From: Kurthia sibirica
GTDB taxonomy: Bacteria; Bacillota; Bacilli; Bacillales_A; Planococcaceae
Length of the DNA: 64,000 nt
Assembly: GCF_003143975.1 (NCBI RefSeq)
Contig: NZ_QFVR01000004.1
Coordinates: 62,001 to 126,000, forward strand
Reading direction: 5' to 3'
Position numbers and translations under genes: made by a program. Shown one piece after another: positions 8,221 through 18,140 of this stretch. The notes under the pieces are model-generated. The model ran no database searches. It worked only from the letters and a program-made list of their open reading frames with translations, and was not told the origin of the DNA. Position 1 is the first letter of the stretch. Each line of letters starts with the position of its first letter.

Positions 8221-9927
8221 TCATCTAGTGTGTAAAAAGTCCATGAATTTCTCAAATGACCAAGTATTGACGATCATATCTTTGTGAAGCCAGGCTTTTT
8301 GTGCATATTTTGTACCAATTGTCATATAACGTAACTGCTCAATGGCGTGAGCATCTGTATTAATTGCCACGGGCACACCCGCTTCAGCTGCCATTTCAAG
8401 ATGTGCAACACAGAGATCCAGACGATATGGATTGGCATTCAACTCTACTATTTTATTATATTTTTTTGCCCAAGCAAGGAGTTGTACCATATCTGGATTA
8501 TAACCATCTCGTTGATGAATGACACGCCCAGTAGGATGTGCAATCATATGCACGTATGGATTTTTTAACGCATTATGCAAACGTTCCATAATTTGCTCCT
8601 GCGGTTGTGCAAAACTCGAATGAATCGATGCGATGACAAAATCTAATTCCTTCAATACATCATCAGAAAAGTCTAAGCTACCATCAGGTAGGATATCCAT
8701 CTCCGTCCCTCTTAATAGATTAAATGTCGGATTGGCATGATTAAAACGTAGTATTTCTTCACGCTGTTTGGCTAGTCGCTCTGGTGTTAAACCATTCGCT
8801 ACTTTCAAATACTGTGAATGATCTGTAATGACTGCATACTCATAGCCCTTTGCCATAAGTGCACGGCCCATTTCTTCCACTGTGTGCGCGCCATCCGACC
8901 ATGTTGTATGCATATGAAGATCCGAACGAATATCTGCTTCTGTCACAAGCTTAGGTATCTCTGCATAACGCTCAAATTCTGCATTGCCTGCACGAACTGT
9001 TGGCGGCATAAATGGTAAATCAAAATGGTTGAAAAATGCTTCCTCTGATTCAAATGTTAATACAGAACCATCTTGCTGTTCCACACCGTATTCACTAATT
9101 TTCTCCCCGCGATCTTTGGCAATTTGACGCAAGCGGACATTATGCTCTTTTGAGCCAGTAAAATGATGCAATGCCGTAGCATATTCCTGTGGTGTTACAA
9201 TGCGAAAATCAATACTCGGCCCCTCTTCACCAGGTAAAATGAAGGAAATTTTCGTATCTCCAGCGGCAACTATTTCAGCATAGGTCACTTTTTCAAGAAG
9301 CGCTTCTTTGACGGCTAATGCTGCAGTTGATGCAATCATATAATCGACATCCTTGCTTGATTCTTTCACACGACGATAACTTCCCGCAACAGAAAAACAC
9401 TCAATTGCTTCAATTGTTGCTAAAATAGCATCTATATCTGCTACGACTTGCTCCAATTGCCAAACTGGATGTGTTTCTGAACGTTTGCCAAAAGTCTCTA
9501 GCTCTTTCAGAATTTTTTCCTCTGTTTTTTTTGCAAATCCAGCTAATTGTTGAACTTTTCCTTCTTCTGCTGCTTTTTTTAATGCTTCAGCAGAATCAAT
9601 ACCTAATTCTGCATATAATTTAGCTATTTTTTTGCCGCCCAAACCAGGTATTTTTAATAATGGTGGTAATCCAGCCGGTACTTCGGCTTGTAGTTGCTCT
9701 AATTCCGTCGATTTACCATGCTCTAAAAGTTCGGTAATGACAGCCGCTGTTCCTTTACCGATTCCTTTTAACGCTGTTACATCCTCTATTTCTTCCATGC
9801 TTCTCGCATCATTTTCAAGCGCTGCAGCTGCCTTGCGATAAGCAGATATCTTAAAGCTATTTGCACCTTGTAACTCTAAGTATGTAGCTATTTTTTCTAA
9901 CACTTGTACAACTTGATTTTTGTTCAT
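8221..9927 (-). CDS. polX: Family X DNA polymerase/3'-5' exonuclease PolX
   Basis: From the ATG at 9927 (GGAAGGATGAGGAAG ribosome region) the protein has 568 residues; an upstream in-frame ATG at 9936 lacks a spaced site. Residues 1-130 contain helix-hairpin-helix motifs (ALKGIGKGTA and IPGLGGKKIA). The polymerase palm has SYRRVKESSKDVDYMIA with two metal Asp. The C-terminal PHP domain (SDLHMHTTWSDG, then ITDHSQYLK and NTDAHA) supplies the Mn-dependent nuclease. PolX acts in base-excision repair gap filling. A terminator at 9943-9977 separates it from cvpA, so polX-mutS2-yshE may be its own unit. Confidence 0.95.
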   Translation of the reverse strand: MNKNQVVQVLEKIATYLELQGANSFKISAYRKAAAALENDARSMEEIEDVTALKGIGKGTAAVITELLEHGKSTELEQLQAEVPAGLPPLLKIPGLGGKKIAKLYAELGIDSAEALKKAAEEGKVQQLAGFAKKTEEKILKELETFGKRSETHPVWQLEQVVADIDAILATIEAIECFSVAGSYRRVKESSKDVDYMIASTAALAVKEALLEKVTYAEIVAAGDTKISFILPGEEGPSIDFRIVTPQEYATALHHFTGSKEHNVRLRQIAKDRGEKISEYGVEQQDGSVLTFESEEAFFNHFDLPFMPPTVRAGNAEFERYAEIPKLVTEADIRSDLHMHTTWSDGAHTVEEMGRALMAKGYEYAVITDHSQYLKVANGLTPERLAKQREEILRFNHANPTFNLLRGTEMDILPDGSLDFSDDVLKELDFVIASIHSSFAQPQEQIMERLHNALKNPYVHMIAHPTGRVIHQRDGYNPDMVQLLAWAKKYNKIVELNANPYRLDLCVAHLEMAAEAGVPVAINTDAHAIEQLRYMTIGTKYAQKAWLHKDMIVNTWSFEKFMDFLHTR

Positions 9928-9942
9928 CTTCCTCATCCTTCC

Positions 9943-9977
9943 GAAAAAAAGAGCTACCCAACGAATTGAGTAGCTTC
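9943..9977 (-). terminator. Terminator after cvpA
   Basis: Read on the minus strand, AGCTAC pairs with GTAGCT around a loop that can extend the stem by 3 bp after a mismatch, followed by CTTTTTTT. It lies between cvpA and polX. Confidence 0.7.
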
Positions 9978-10011
9978 TTATTGATTACTTCACTTCAGTA
10001 GATCACACGGA

Positions 10012-10551
10012 TTAATTCGTGTAGACAAACCAAATACTTTGTAAATATTTCGAAATAATCGGTGTGTACTCTAAGATTAACTTCGTTAATATTGAACTCT
10101 CAATATATTTTTGAATTGATTCGATCGGTAATAGTGCCAAAACATACAGCAAAATAAAGATCATAAAGTAGCCTTGGATAAAACCTAAAATTGCACCAAA
10201 GAAACTATTGAAAATCCCCAGTACAGGTACATGCTTTAAGAAATCAAATATAGAAGTGAAAATACTTAATGCAATTTTCACTAAAAAGAAGATCACCGCA
10301 AAAGCCAACAATTGATAAAAGCTCATACTTATATCTAAAGTGTCAGTCGCATATTTCAACACTGTATTTTCTGTAATTGCTGGGTATGGTACCCATAGTA
10401 GAAATTTTTCGGCTAATGGCTTAAAGTATATGTAGGCCACAACGAAAGCAACGATTAGTGTTACGAGATTAACAAGCTGTAAAATCAACCCTTTACGGTA
10501 ACCTGATAGTAGAGCTGCTAAAAATAAAACTATTAAAATTATATCAATCAT
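10012..10551 (-). CDS. cvpA: CvpA-family membrane protein
   Basis: This protein has 179 residues from the ATG at 10551 (AAAGG site 9 bases upstream); the in-frame ATG at 10560 is too close to that site. Four hydrophobic segments are visible (about 1-18, 25-45, 75-100 and 115-140), with the conserved GYRKGLILQ after the first helix and a YFKPLAE segment. These are marks of the CvpA/colicin-V-production family (YshB in B. subtilis). It overlaps the zapA stop by 8 bases, so the two are coupled. The role in Bacillus is poorly defined. Confidence 0.88.
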   Translation of the reverse strand: MIDIILIVLFLAALLSGYRKGLILQLVNLVTLIVAFVVAYIYFKPLAEKFLLWVPYPAITENTVLKYATDTLDISMSFYQLLAFAVIFFLVKIALSIFTSIFDFLKHVPVLGIFNSFFGAILGFIQGYFMIFILLYVLALLPIESIQKYIESSILTKLILEYTPIISKYLQSIWFVYTN

Positions 10552-10816
10552 GTACGTCATCCTTTATTTTTTTCAGTTCTGCCTCTAGGGATTTGATCTT
10601 TTGTTGGAGCTTCAATGATTCATTGACAGTATTTGCTGCCGTTAAAACTGCCAACTGTGTGCTACTTAGCACAGGATTCATGAGCTTAATATTACGCATT
10701 TGCTCATCAACAGTGGCCGCAACCGCTCTCATATGTGCAGTTGACTCGGGTCCTATCATGTTGTATGTTTGACCATATATTTCAATGGAAATGCGATTTT
10801 TAGGACTCTCTTCCAA
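10544..10816 (-). CDS. zapA: Cell-division protein ZapA
   Basis: This 90-residue protein binds and bundles FtsZ. RISIEIYGQTYNMIG and a long C-terminal coiled coil (about residues 45-88) are the ZapA pattern. I place the start at the TTG at 10816 because AAGGGAGGG lies 6 bases upstream; the ATG at 10852 has no ribosome site and lies ahead of that Shine-Dalgarno sequence. The gene is head-to-head with rnhC and precedes cvpA, as in B. subtilis. Confidence 0.92.
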   Translation of the reverse strand: MEESPKNRISIEIYGQTYNMIGPESTAHMRAVAATVDEQMRNIKLMNPVLSSTQLAVLTAANTVNESLKLQQKIKSLEAELKKIKDDVHD

Positions 10817-10905
10817 AAGTAACCCTCCCTTGAAAATCTTATTAATAATCATACCATGAAATGCTTAACAATGTGAACAACGATACGCAGAAAGGTGCTA
10901 ACTAA

Positions 10906-11838
10906 ATGTCTACTATTGTCATTCAATTACCAAGTGCTCAACAACAGAAGGTACATGAATATTATGAAGCTCAAAAATTAGATCGCAGCGGCCCTGGCAT
11001 TATCTTCGCTGCAAAGAAAAATGGGACATCGATCACTTCTTACAAATCTGGCAAAGTCATGTTTCAAGGTGTCGAAGCCGAAAATGAAGCAACACGTTGG
11101 GGTTCTCCAAACACCACAACTAAAGTGACGTCATCCAAGGGTGATACGTTGCCTCCTCATTTTGCTAACAAGTCCGTTATTGGTTCAGACGAAACTGGAA
11201 CAGGTGATTATTTTGGTCCGATTACAGTCGCAGCCGTCTATGTAGCAAGTGATCAAATTGAACTCGTAAAAGAATTGGGCGTAAAAGATTCTAAAATGTT
11301 AACAGACGATTTCATGCGCCAAATCGCCCCTGATTTAAAAGCTACATTAACGCATAGCTTGCTTATTTTACGAAATGATAAATATAATGAAGTGCAAGAA
11401 AAAGGCTGGTCGCAAGGTAAAATCAAAGCTATTTTACACAACCAAGCTATTCGTAAAGTTCTTGAAAAAATAGCACCAATTAAACCTGAATATATTTTGA
11501 TTGATCAATTTGCAGAGCGCCCAATCTACTACCGTCATATTGCAAACGAAAAAGAAATTATTCGTGAGAATGTTTTGTTCGCAACAAAGGCTGAGCAGCT
11601 TCATCTATCAGTTGCAGCAGCCTCTATAATCGCACGTTTTGCATTTTTAGAGGAAATGGATAGACTAAGTACGGAAGTTGGTACAACGCTCCCTAAAGGC
11701 GCTGGTCAGATTGTCGACGAAAAAGCTGCTCAAATTTTACTAGCACGTGGCGAAGACTCTCTTCGTTCTATCACAAAATGGCATTTTGCTAACACAACAA
11801 AAGCATCGCGCATCGCTTCTAAAAAAAGAAAAGTATAA
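10906..11838 (+). CDS. rnhC: Ribonuclease HIII
   Basis: This 310-residue enzyme degrades RNA in RNA/DNA hybrids. The N-terminal 80 residues form the TBP-like substrate-binding domain of RNase HIII. The catalytic domain begins with VIGSDETGTGDYFGPITVAA (first Asp-Glu), followed by LGVKDSKML and EYILIDQFAERP, and ends with AAASIIARFAFL. It is one of few plus-strand housekeeping genes here and is divergent from zapA with a 89-bp spacer, the usual Bacillus arrangement. It is followed by its own terminator at 11862-11907. Confidence 0.95.
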   Translation: MSTIVIQLPSAQQQKVHEYYEAQKLDRSGPGIIFAAKKNGTSITSYKSGKVMFQGVEAENEATRWGSPNTTTKVTSSKGDTLPPHFANKSVIGSDETGTGDYFGPITVAAVYVASDQIELVKELGVKDSKMLTDDFMRQIAPDLKATLTHSLLILRNDKYNEVQEKGWSQGKIKAILHNQAIRKVLEKIAPIKPEYILIDQFAERPIYYRHIANEKEIIRENVLFATKAEQLHLSVAAASIIARFAFLEEMDRLSTEVGTTLPKGAGQIVDEKAAQILLARGEDSLRSITKWHFANTTKASRIASKKRKV

Positions 11839-11861
11839 GATGCTTAAAACATTCGTTCATG

Positions 11862-11907
11862 AACTGTCACTGATACGTAGCATACCTATTAATCAGTGGC
11901 AGTTTTT
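11862..11907 (+). terminator. Rho-independent terminator of rnhC
   Basis: AACTGTCACTGAT (11862-11874) pairs with ATCAGTGGCAGTT (11892-11904) with one T-G pair, followed by T's. Confidence 0.85.
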
Positions 11908-11986
11908 TATCATTCTGATGCTTCAATCAAGGAAGAAATCATTCATATGTATGCACAACTAGGTAAAAGTATTATTTTGCATACAC

Positions 11987-12018
11987 AAAAGCCGGTGTCG
12001 AGGGGGACACCGGCTTTG
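11987..12018. terminator. Terminator of the opp operon
   Basis: The GC-rich stem GCCGGTGTC (11991-11999)/GACACCGGC (12006-12014) is flanked by AAAA and TTT. On the minus strand it lies about 70 bases after the binding-protein stop, and it can work in both directions. Confidence 0.85.
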
Positions 12019-12089
12019 TTGATTGTTCAAAACAATCATGCCATTTTTCTATTGCTTAAAAACGAATTTTTAAAATACATGATTCATTT

Positions 12090-13883
12090 TTATTCTTTAA
12101 TTGGCTCTTCAGCAGATAGTTCTACATCTTGTAAATTATCTGTTGAACTGTGTAAGTAATCAATATCCCAGTTTTTAACACGTTTGTTTACCGGAATTAA
12201 CTCTGTACGGAAGTACATTGGAACTGTTGCTGCATTCTCAGACATAAATTGTTGCCATGTCAAAAATGCTTCTGAACGATATGCTGGGTCCAATGATTCT
12301 TTCGAGTCAATATTGCCTAACATTGTTTCAAGTTCTGGAGATGTATAACGGTTGTAGTTGAATGATGCTGCTTTAGAGTAAAGTCCGATTGGTGATGGGT
12401 CAGTACCTGTGCCCCATGCAGCCATATACATATCGATGTCTTTATCATCTGCTTTTACTTTATCGTAAAATGAGTTGAACTCGATTAAACGACCTGTAGT
12501 TAACTCAACTTTAAGACCTACATCTTTCCAGTTTTGGATATAGAATTGAGCGATTTTATTATCTTTATCAGAACCAGCCATACCTGCTAATTTAATCGTT
12601 AGTGGTTTGCCGTTTTTATCTTCGCGGAAACCGTCTTTATCTGTATCTTTATAACCAGCTTTGTCTAATAATTCTTCAGCTTTTTTCTTATCATACGAAT
12701 AACCTTTTAATGAATCATCATAGTAAGCTGAGAATACTGGTGGAATTAATGAATTCGCACGTGAACGTAAACCATCATAGTAAACATCTGCTACTTGCTC
12801 GATATCCATAGCATATGCAATTGCTTGACGTAAATCTTTATCATTCATTTTCGCTTTTTCATCTACGATTACTTCTGATTTTTTAGAATCCCATTTACCA
12901 AGTTTGAAACCTAAGTAAGAATAAGCTAATTCAGGACGTCCTAGTATAGTAATATTTTTCAAATCTTTAATTGTTGCATAATCATTTGCTGGATAGTTTG
13001 GAACTGCTAAATCATATTTACCTGCTTTTAACGATGCTGCAATAGATGTTGAAGGAACAACTGAAATCACTACTTTGTCTAATTTCGGTTGACCTTTCCA
13101 ATAATTTTTATTAGCAACCATTTCTACTGATTCGCCTTTAACAATTTTGTTAATTACGAATGCACCAAGAGTAGCTGGATTTTTACGAACTGCATCTGAT
13201 TTTTCAAGATCTTTTACTTTAATATCTTTTAGTTGATGTGCTGGTGCTGCATAACCCCAAAGACCATCACCACCTGAGTAAATTGCTGGTGAGATTTTTT
13301 TGAATGAGATTTCGATTGTTTGATCATCCACTTTTTTAATACCTGAAATTGAATCTGCTTTGCCATCATGGTATTCTTTCGCACCAATAATATTTTGGAA
13401 ATTCGTATCATAACGAACACCCGTATAATCTTTGTCACCAATGATTAAATACGGATAGATTAAATCTTCCGCAGTTAACGGCTCACCATCAGACCATTTA
13501 ATATCTTTAGGAATCGTTACTGTTGCAACTTTTTTATCTTCATCAACTGCTAATTTACCGATTCCATCATCGCCGATTAAGAAATCTTCTTTAGTTGGGA
13601 AAATTGAGTTTGAAGTATAGCCCAAAATTTCAGCATCATATGCATCTTCGTATACTTCATATAAGAAAAGCCCTTTGAATGGTGCATCTGAAGATAGTGC
13701 AACTTTAAGAGTACCACCCTTAATACTCGCATCCTTATTCTCTGTTTTAAGTGGTAATGTTGATGTATTTACTTTTTCTTTTTCTTTCGTTTTGCCGCCG
13801 TCCTTGTCGCCGCCGCCACATGCTGCTAATACAAGCATGATCGCCGCAAGAACTGTCAGTAATAACCAACTTTTTTTCTTCAT
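12090..13883 (-). CDS. oppA: Oligopeptide ABC transporter substrate-binding lipoprotein
   Basis: This 597-residue extracellular binding protein has a signal peptide ending in the lipobox LAAC (Cys near residue 21), then a Gly/Lys-rich spacer and an SBP_bac_5 fold (KWSDGEPLTAEDLIYPY, RQAIAYAMDIEQVAD, SYDKKKAEELLDKAGYKDT). It should capture peptides and deliver them to the two permeases encoded upstream. It is the last gene of a five-gene operon (ATPase, ATPase, permease, permease, binding protein). The GGGGAG ribosome site is 7 bases from the ATG. The family also includes dipeptide and nickel binders, so peptide specificity is inferred. Confidence 0.9.
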   Translation of the reverse strand: MKKKSWLLLTVLAAIMLVLAACGGGDKDGGKTKEKEKVNTSTLPLKTENKDASIKGGTLKVALSSDAPFKGLFLYEVYEDAYDAEILGYTSNSIFPTKEDFLIGDDGIGKLAVDEDKKVATVTIPKDIKWSDGEPLTAEDLIYPYLIIGDKDYTGVRYDTNFQNIIGAKEYHDGKADSISGIKKVDDQTIEISFKKISPAIYSGGDGLWGYAAPAHQLKDIKVKDLEKSDAVRKNPATLGAFVINKIVKGESVEMVANKNYWKGQPKLDKVVISVVPSTSIAASLKAGKYDLAVPNYPANDYATIKDLKNITILGRPELAYSYLGFKLGKWDSKKSEVIVDEKAKMNDKDLRQAIAYAMDIEQVADVYYDGLRSRANSLIPPVFSAYYDDSLKGYSYDKKKAEELLDKAGYKDTDKDGFREDKNGKPLTIKLAGMAGSDKDNKIAQFYIQNWKDVGLKVELTTGRLIEFNSFYDKVKADDKDIDMYMAAWGTGTDPSPIGLYSKAASFNYNRYTSPELETMLGNIDSKESLDPAYRSEAFLTWQQFMSENAATVPMYFRTELIPVNKRVKNWDIDYLHSSTDNLQDVELSAEEPIKE

Positions 13884-13895
13884 GTTATTTCTCCC

Positions 13896-14804
13896 CTATC
13901 CTATTCTCTGTTTTGAATCTGCTGCTCGACGTAATGCTTGTCCAACATAATTTATTGCCAGCATCAATATTAAGATTAATATTGACGCGGGTAACCATAC
14001 CCACCAATAATTTTGTAGTACGATTGGATTGCTGGCTGCACCAACTAACGTTCCTAAACTCGGAACATCTGGCGGTAAACCAAAGCCTAAAAATGTAAGA
14101 CCTGTTTCAATACCAACATTACCCGCAAAATTTAATGTAAGTTCTACGATTAGTAGTGAACTTATATTTGGTAAAATGCCTTTTAACATAATGGCAAAGT
14201 CTTTTGTACCCATCGTTTTAGAGGCGTTGACATAGTCACGTTTTCCCTCGGAGAGTACTTTACTACGGATCAGTCTAGCGGTACCTACCCAAAGGAAGGC
14301 ACTCATAATCAGAATGAATGTAATAGCATTGAATTTTGGTACAATGGTTACAAAAACAATGATGATCATTAGCGTTGGAAGTGTAATATAAAAATCAATG
14401 ATTCGCATAATAATCGCGTCCACTATTCCACCGAAATAACCGGCTGCAAGACCTGTAATGACACCCAGAACACCCGTAATAATAGTAATGGCAATAGCAA
14501 TACCCATTGAATTTCTGGTACCTAAGATCAGCTGACCTAAAACATCACTACCACCTTGATCTGCGCCAAGTATGTAGCCATTTGTACCTGGTTCTGCAAA
14601 TTCATCTAATAAACTAATCTTCATTAATGATTCTTTATCTATGAAAAATGCCCATATAAATGTAACGACAATAATAGCTACGAGTGCTATGAGCGATGTC
14701 ATTGCTAACTTATCTTTTTTAAATTCACGCCATACAACTTTAAAACCAGTTGCTGGTACACCTTCCTCAGATGTTGCTACTACTTTTTCTTCTAGCTGTT
14801 GCAT
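13896..14804 (-). CDS. oppC: Oligopeptide ABC transporter permease, OppC type
   Basis: This protein has 302 residues from the ATG at 14804, 8 bases after AGAGG; the GTG at 14813 is too close to that site. A cytoplasmic N-terminus is followed by the OppC N-terminal helix (about 35-55) and the BPD_transp_1 domain with five helices. The coupling motif is seen as VNASKTMGTKDFAIMLKGILPN, preceded by the DAIIMRIIDF segment. It pairs with the OppB-type permease encoded 30 bases upstream. The GLTFLGFGLPPDVPSLGTLV segment is typical of OppC/DppC. Confidence 0.92.
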   Translation of the reverse strand: MQQLEEKVVATSEEGVPATGFKVVWREFKKDKLAMTSLIALVAIIVVTFIWAFFIDKESLMKISLLDEFAEPGTNGYILGADQGGSDVLGQLILGTRNSMGIAIAITIITGVLGVITGLAAGYFGGIVDAIIMRIIDFYITLPTLMIIIVFVTIVPKFNAITFILIMSAFLWVGTARLIRSKVLSEGKRDYVNASKTMGTKDFAIMLKGILPNISSLLIVELTLNFAGNVGIETGLTFLGFGLPPDVPSLGTLVGAASNPIVLQNYWWVWLPASILILILMLAINYVGQALRRAADSKQRIG

Positions 14805-14834
14805 ATTATTCACCTCTTTATCTTTGATTATTGG

Positions 14835-15796
14835 TTAGTCAATACGGATGCGTGGATCGACAATACTCATGACAATATCGGAAATTAAACTTCCTAATAA
14901 TGATAGGAATCCAAATAATAATACGAGCGCTGTAATTACAGAGTAATCACGCTGTCCGAGTGATTGAATGAATAGTTGTCCCATACCTGGATAACCAAAG
15001 ATTGTTTCGATAAAGATGGATCCACCCAATAGACCAGTAATCGTAAAGCCGATAAATGCAGCAATCGGTAATAATGAGTTCCGGAAAATATGCTTCGAAT
15101 AAATTTTTTGCATCGGTACGCCTTTTGAACGTGCCGTTTTTACGTAATCCTGTGTTTTAGAGTCAATTACTTCTGAACGTAAATACTGGATTACCGTTGT
15201 CGTACCTAAAATTGCAAAGGTAACGCCCGGCAATATTAAATGATAGATTTTATCTTTATAATACGCCCATGTGCCTGGGTCATATTTAACATCGACCGTA
15301 CCACTTGTTGGGAACCAACCTAATGTGTAACCAAAGAAGAATAAGAATATAAGTCCCAAGACAAAGGTCGGAATCGCATAGCTTACAAAACTATAAAACA
15401 CTGTAATTTTATCGAACCAAGAATTTTGGAAACGACCTGCGAATATTCCAAGTGGGATCGCAATTAAATACAGTAAGATAACACTAAATAATGCTAACCA
15501 TAATGTATTTAGTGCACGTCCCCCAATTAAGGTTGCTACGCTATCTTTAAAGGCATAACTATCACCAAAATCACCTTGTAATGCATTGGTAATCCAGTTC
15601 CAATACTGTACATACCAAGGATCATAGAAGCCTGCTAATTGACGTAGTTCTTCTTTCTATTGGCATCAGTTTGCGGTGTAATCATTCCTGTAAATGGATC
15701 ACCCGGCATTAATTTTGCTAACCAAAAGATTAATAAACTTAATACGAATAGCTGAGGAATCATGATTAATACACGTCTGACAATTGTTTTCCACAT
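14835..15796 (-). pseudogene. oppB: Oligopeptide ABC transporter permease, OppB type, frameshifted
   Basis: The ATG at 15796 (GGAGG site) opens [20 protein letters not shown], the normal OppB N-terminus, but the frame ends at a TAG after 52 codons. The rest of the protein ([13 protein letters not shown], then the whole permease domain down to SIVDPRIRID) continues in another frame to 14835. Adding one A in the run at 15654-15656 restores a single 320-residue reading frame with no other stop, so a one-base deletion or a sequencing error is the cause. The permease domain is otherwise intact (VKTARSKGVPMQKIYSKHIF coupling loop). If real, the transporter would be inactive unless frameshifting rescues it. 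Confidence 0.9.
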
Positions 15797-15797
15797 A

Positions 15798-16745
15798 TTA
15801 ATTTGCCTCCGTTTCTAATGCTGACATCGCGACTCTATGCGTAGAAGACAGATTTTTTAATCCAAGTACTTTACCCTCTGCATCAAAGAATTTTGGTGCT
15901 TCAACTCGATAAGCTGCTTCGACTGCTTGACGAACTTCTTTACGTTCTTTTCGTGTGCTTGGTTCAATATTCGGAATTGCTGATAATAAACGATTTGTAT
16001 AAATATGTTGTGGATTTTCGTAAATATCTTGTTTCGTACCGGTTTCTACAAAACGCCCTTTATACATGATGGAAATATGATCGCACATATGGCGTACGAC
16101 ACCTAAATCATGTGAAATGAATAAATAGCTCAAACCAAATTCTGTTTGGATATCTTTCATAAAGTTCAATACCTGTGCTTGTACCGATAAATCCAAAGCG
16201 GAAACTGGTTCATCTGCAATAATCATCTTCGGGTTACATGCCACTGCACGTGCGATACCTAAACGTTGTTTTTGACCGCCTGAAAATTCATGTGGATACT
16301 TAAGTAACGCCTCCTCAGACATCCCGACAATCTCCAACAATTCGATAATACGTCTCTTTTCTTCATGAGGAGATAAATTCATAAAATTACGAATCGGTTC
16401 AGCTAATACTTCTTGAATCCGCTTGCGTGGATTCATCGCTGATGTAGAGTCTTGGAAGATCATTTGAATATCTTTATTAAAACTATTATTACGATTGCGA
16501 CGTTGATTTGTAACATCTTTTCCTTCATATGTAATCGTACCGGATGTGATTTTTTCTAGTCCGATAATCGCTTTACCTGTCGTTGACTTACCAGAACCAG
16601 ATTCACCTACAAGACCATACGTTTTACCTTTTTCGAATTCCATTGTTACGCCATCAACTGCGTAAACATGATCAACGACTGTATTAAAAAAGCCACCGCG
16701 AATTGGGTAATGGACATTTAAATCTTTAATTTGCATGAAGCTCAT
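15798..16745 (-). CDS. oppF: Oligopeptide ABC transporter ATP-binding protein, OppF type
   Basis: This protein has 315 residues from the ATG at 16745, 8 bases after AAGGGGG; the frame extends further upstream but without a site. Walker [14 protein letters not shown]-loop [14 protein letters not shown], signature LSGGQ-like [15 protein letters not shown], Walker [13 protein letters not shown] and the H-loop [10 protein letters not shown] are all present, followed by the oligopeptide-transporter C-terminal motif. It would drive peptide import with OppD. The start overlaps the oppD end by 20 bases, and the stop is one base from the oppB start, so translation is tightly coupled. Confidence 0.94.
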   Translation of the reverse strand: MSFMQIKDLNVHYPIRGGFFNTVVDHVYAVDGVTMEFEKGKTYGLVGESGSGKSTTGKAIIGLEKITSGTITYEGKDVTNQRRNRNNSFNKDIQMIFQDSTSAMNPRKRIQEVLAEPIRNFMNLSPHEEKRRIIELLEIVGMSEEALLKYPHEFSGGQKQRLGIARAVACNPKMIIADEPVSALDLSVQAQVLNFMKDIQTEFGLSYLFISHDLGVVRHMCDHISIMYKGRFVETGTKQDIYENPQHIYTNRLLSAIPNIEPSTRKERKEVRQAVEAAYRVEAPKFFDAEGKVLGLKNLSSTHRVAMSALETEAN

Positions 16746-17754
16746 GATGCAATCCCCCTTCTTCATGTTCAAAATGGAAATCCTTCCAACAAGTACAACG
16801 AACTAAATGATCCTTCGCTATTTCATGTAGTTGTGGATGATCTTCATGTTTTGATTCATCAATCCATGGAATACGTGGTGCAAAGCGGCATCCTTTACGA
16901 TCCATCTTCACTAATGAAGGGACCATACCTTTAATCACTTCTAAGCGGTCATTATCACTATCAATTTGTGGAATAGAGTTTAACAACGACCGAGTATATG
17001 GGTGCTTCGGTGAAGCGAATAATTCCTCTACTGATGCCAATTCAATAATTTGTCCTGCATACATAACAGCTACGCGATCAGCTACTTCTGCCACCACGCC
17101 TAAATCATGTGTTATTAAAATAATGCCAGCATTTGTTTCTTCTTGTAAATCACCCAATAAATCTAAAATCTGTGCTTGAATTGTGACATCCAAGGCAGTT
17201 GTCGGTTCATCTGCAATCATGATTTTGGGTTTGCACGCAATCGCGATGGCGATTACGACACGCTGTCTCATACCACCCGATAATTGGTGAGGATACTGCT
17301 TAGCGATTCGTTCAGGATTATGAATACCAACTTGGTTTAACAGCTCTAACACACGAACCTGACGTTCTTTCTCTGTTTTCTTTGTATGGTATTTTAACGT
17401 TTCAGCAATTTGATCACCAATGCGCATTAACGGGTTTAATGCTGCTAGTGGGTCTTGGAAAATAAAACCGATATCATTACCACGGATTTTATTGAAGTCA
17501 TCATCCTTCATATTAGCTAAGTTCAAACCGTTATACAGAATTTCACCATCGACTTTCGTATTTCCTTCTTGATGAAGTCCAACGATTGAAGTGGCTAACG
17601 TACTTTTACCGCAGCCTGATTCGCCTACAATGGCCAATATTTCATTTTCTTTTAACGTTAGATTAATATCTTCGATTGCAGCAAAGTATTGATCTTTAAT
17701 GCGAAAACTCGTATGTAAGTTTTTAATGGTCAGTAATTCTTTTGATGTATTCAA
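16726..17754 (-). CDS. oppD: Oligopeptide ABC transporter ATP-binding protein, OppD type
   Basis: This 342-residue ATPase is the first gene of the opp operon. The start is a TTG at 17754 with AAGGGGAAA just upstream. Walker A VGESGCGKST, Q-loop IGFIFQDPLAALNP, signature LSGGMRQRVVIAIA, Walker B IMIADEPTTALD and H-loop THDLGVVAEV are all complete. The C-terminal domain carries the CRFAPRIPW and VRCTCW cysteines that bind an iron-sulphur cluster in related DppD/OppD proteins; that function is inferred from the family. ATPases placed first, before the permeases, is a Dpp/App-like order. Confidence 0.94.
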   Translation of the reverse strand: MNTSKELLTIKNLHTSFRIKDQYFAAIEDINLTLKENEILAIVGESGCGKSTLATSIVGLHQEGNTKVDGEILYNGLNLANMKDDDFNKIRGNDIGFIFQDPLAALNPLMRIGDQIAETLKYHTKKTEKERQVRVLELLNQVGIHNPERIAKQYPHQLSGGMRQRVVIAIAIACKPKIMIADEPTTALDVTIQAQILDLLGDLQEETNAGIILITHDLGVVAEVADRVAVMYAGQIIELASVEELFASPKHPYTRSLLNSIPQIDSDNDRLEVIKGMVPSLVKMDRKGCRFAPRIPWIDESKHEDHPQLHEIAKDHLVRCTCWKDFHFEHEEGGLHHELHAN

Positions 17755-18091
17755 AATATTTCCCCTTCCCGCTCAAGCTAGAATATTCCGACTATTCTGT
17801 AGCTATTTATACATTTTATGCATAAATTACGAATACCGAAATAAATTGTTTTTAAAAAATATAGTCCTCTACTTTTGAACCATATCTTTGTGATCGCTAA
17901 ATACTCACTATTTAAATATTTTTGTTATTTTTCTTAATATAACACAATTATTAAAATAATCTATCAATTTTGTGAATATTTTTTATTTTTTTTGTAATTA
18001 ATAATTGAATTATACAAATTTTGTCGTCCGGTGAAAAAAGTATAGCATATTAATTTACAGTAAAAAATCTTTTTTTAAAATAAAAATAAAA
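17755..18091. other. AT-rich intergenic region upstream of the opp operon
   Basis: This 337-bp stretch is very AT-rich and carries no coding signal. It must hold the opp promoter on the minus strand; several TATAAT-like and TTG-rich hexamers occur but none stands out clearly. The pheT terminator follows at 18092. Confidence 0.4.
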
Positions 18092-18126
18092 ATAACCCGC
18101 AAAAAATAGCTAATTTTGCGGGTTAT
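18092..18126 (-). terminator. Terminator of pheST
   Basis: A perfect 13-bp stem (ATAACCCGCAAAA with TTTTGCGGGTTAT) around a 9-nt loop is followed on the minus strand by a long T-rich tract. Confidence 0.92.
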
Positions 18127-18140
18127 CAAGCATTTATTGT

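Noticed and set aside
10817-10852. Longer zapA start at the ATG at 10852
   Set aside because: It places the AAGGGAGGG ribosome site inside the gene; the TTG at 10816 is correctly spaced and fits the family length.
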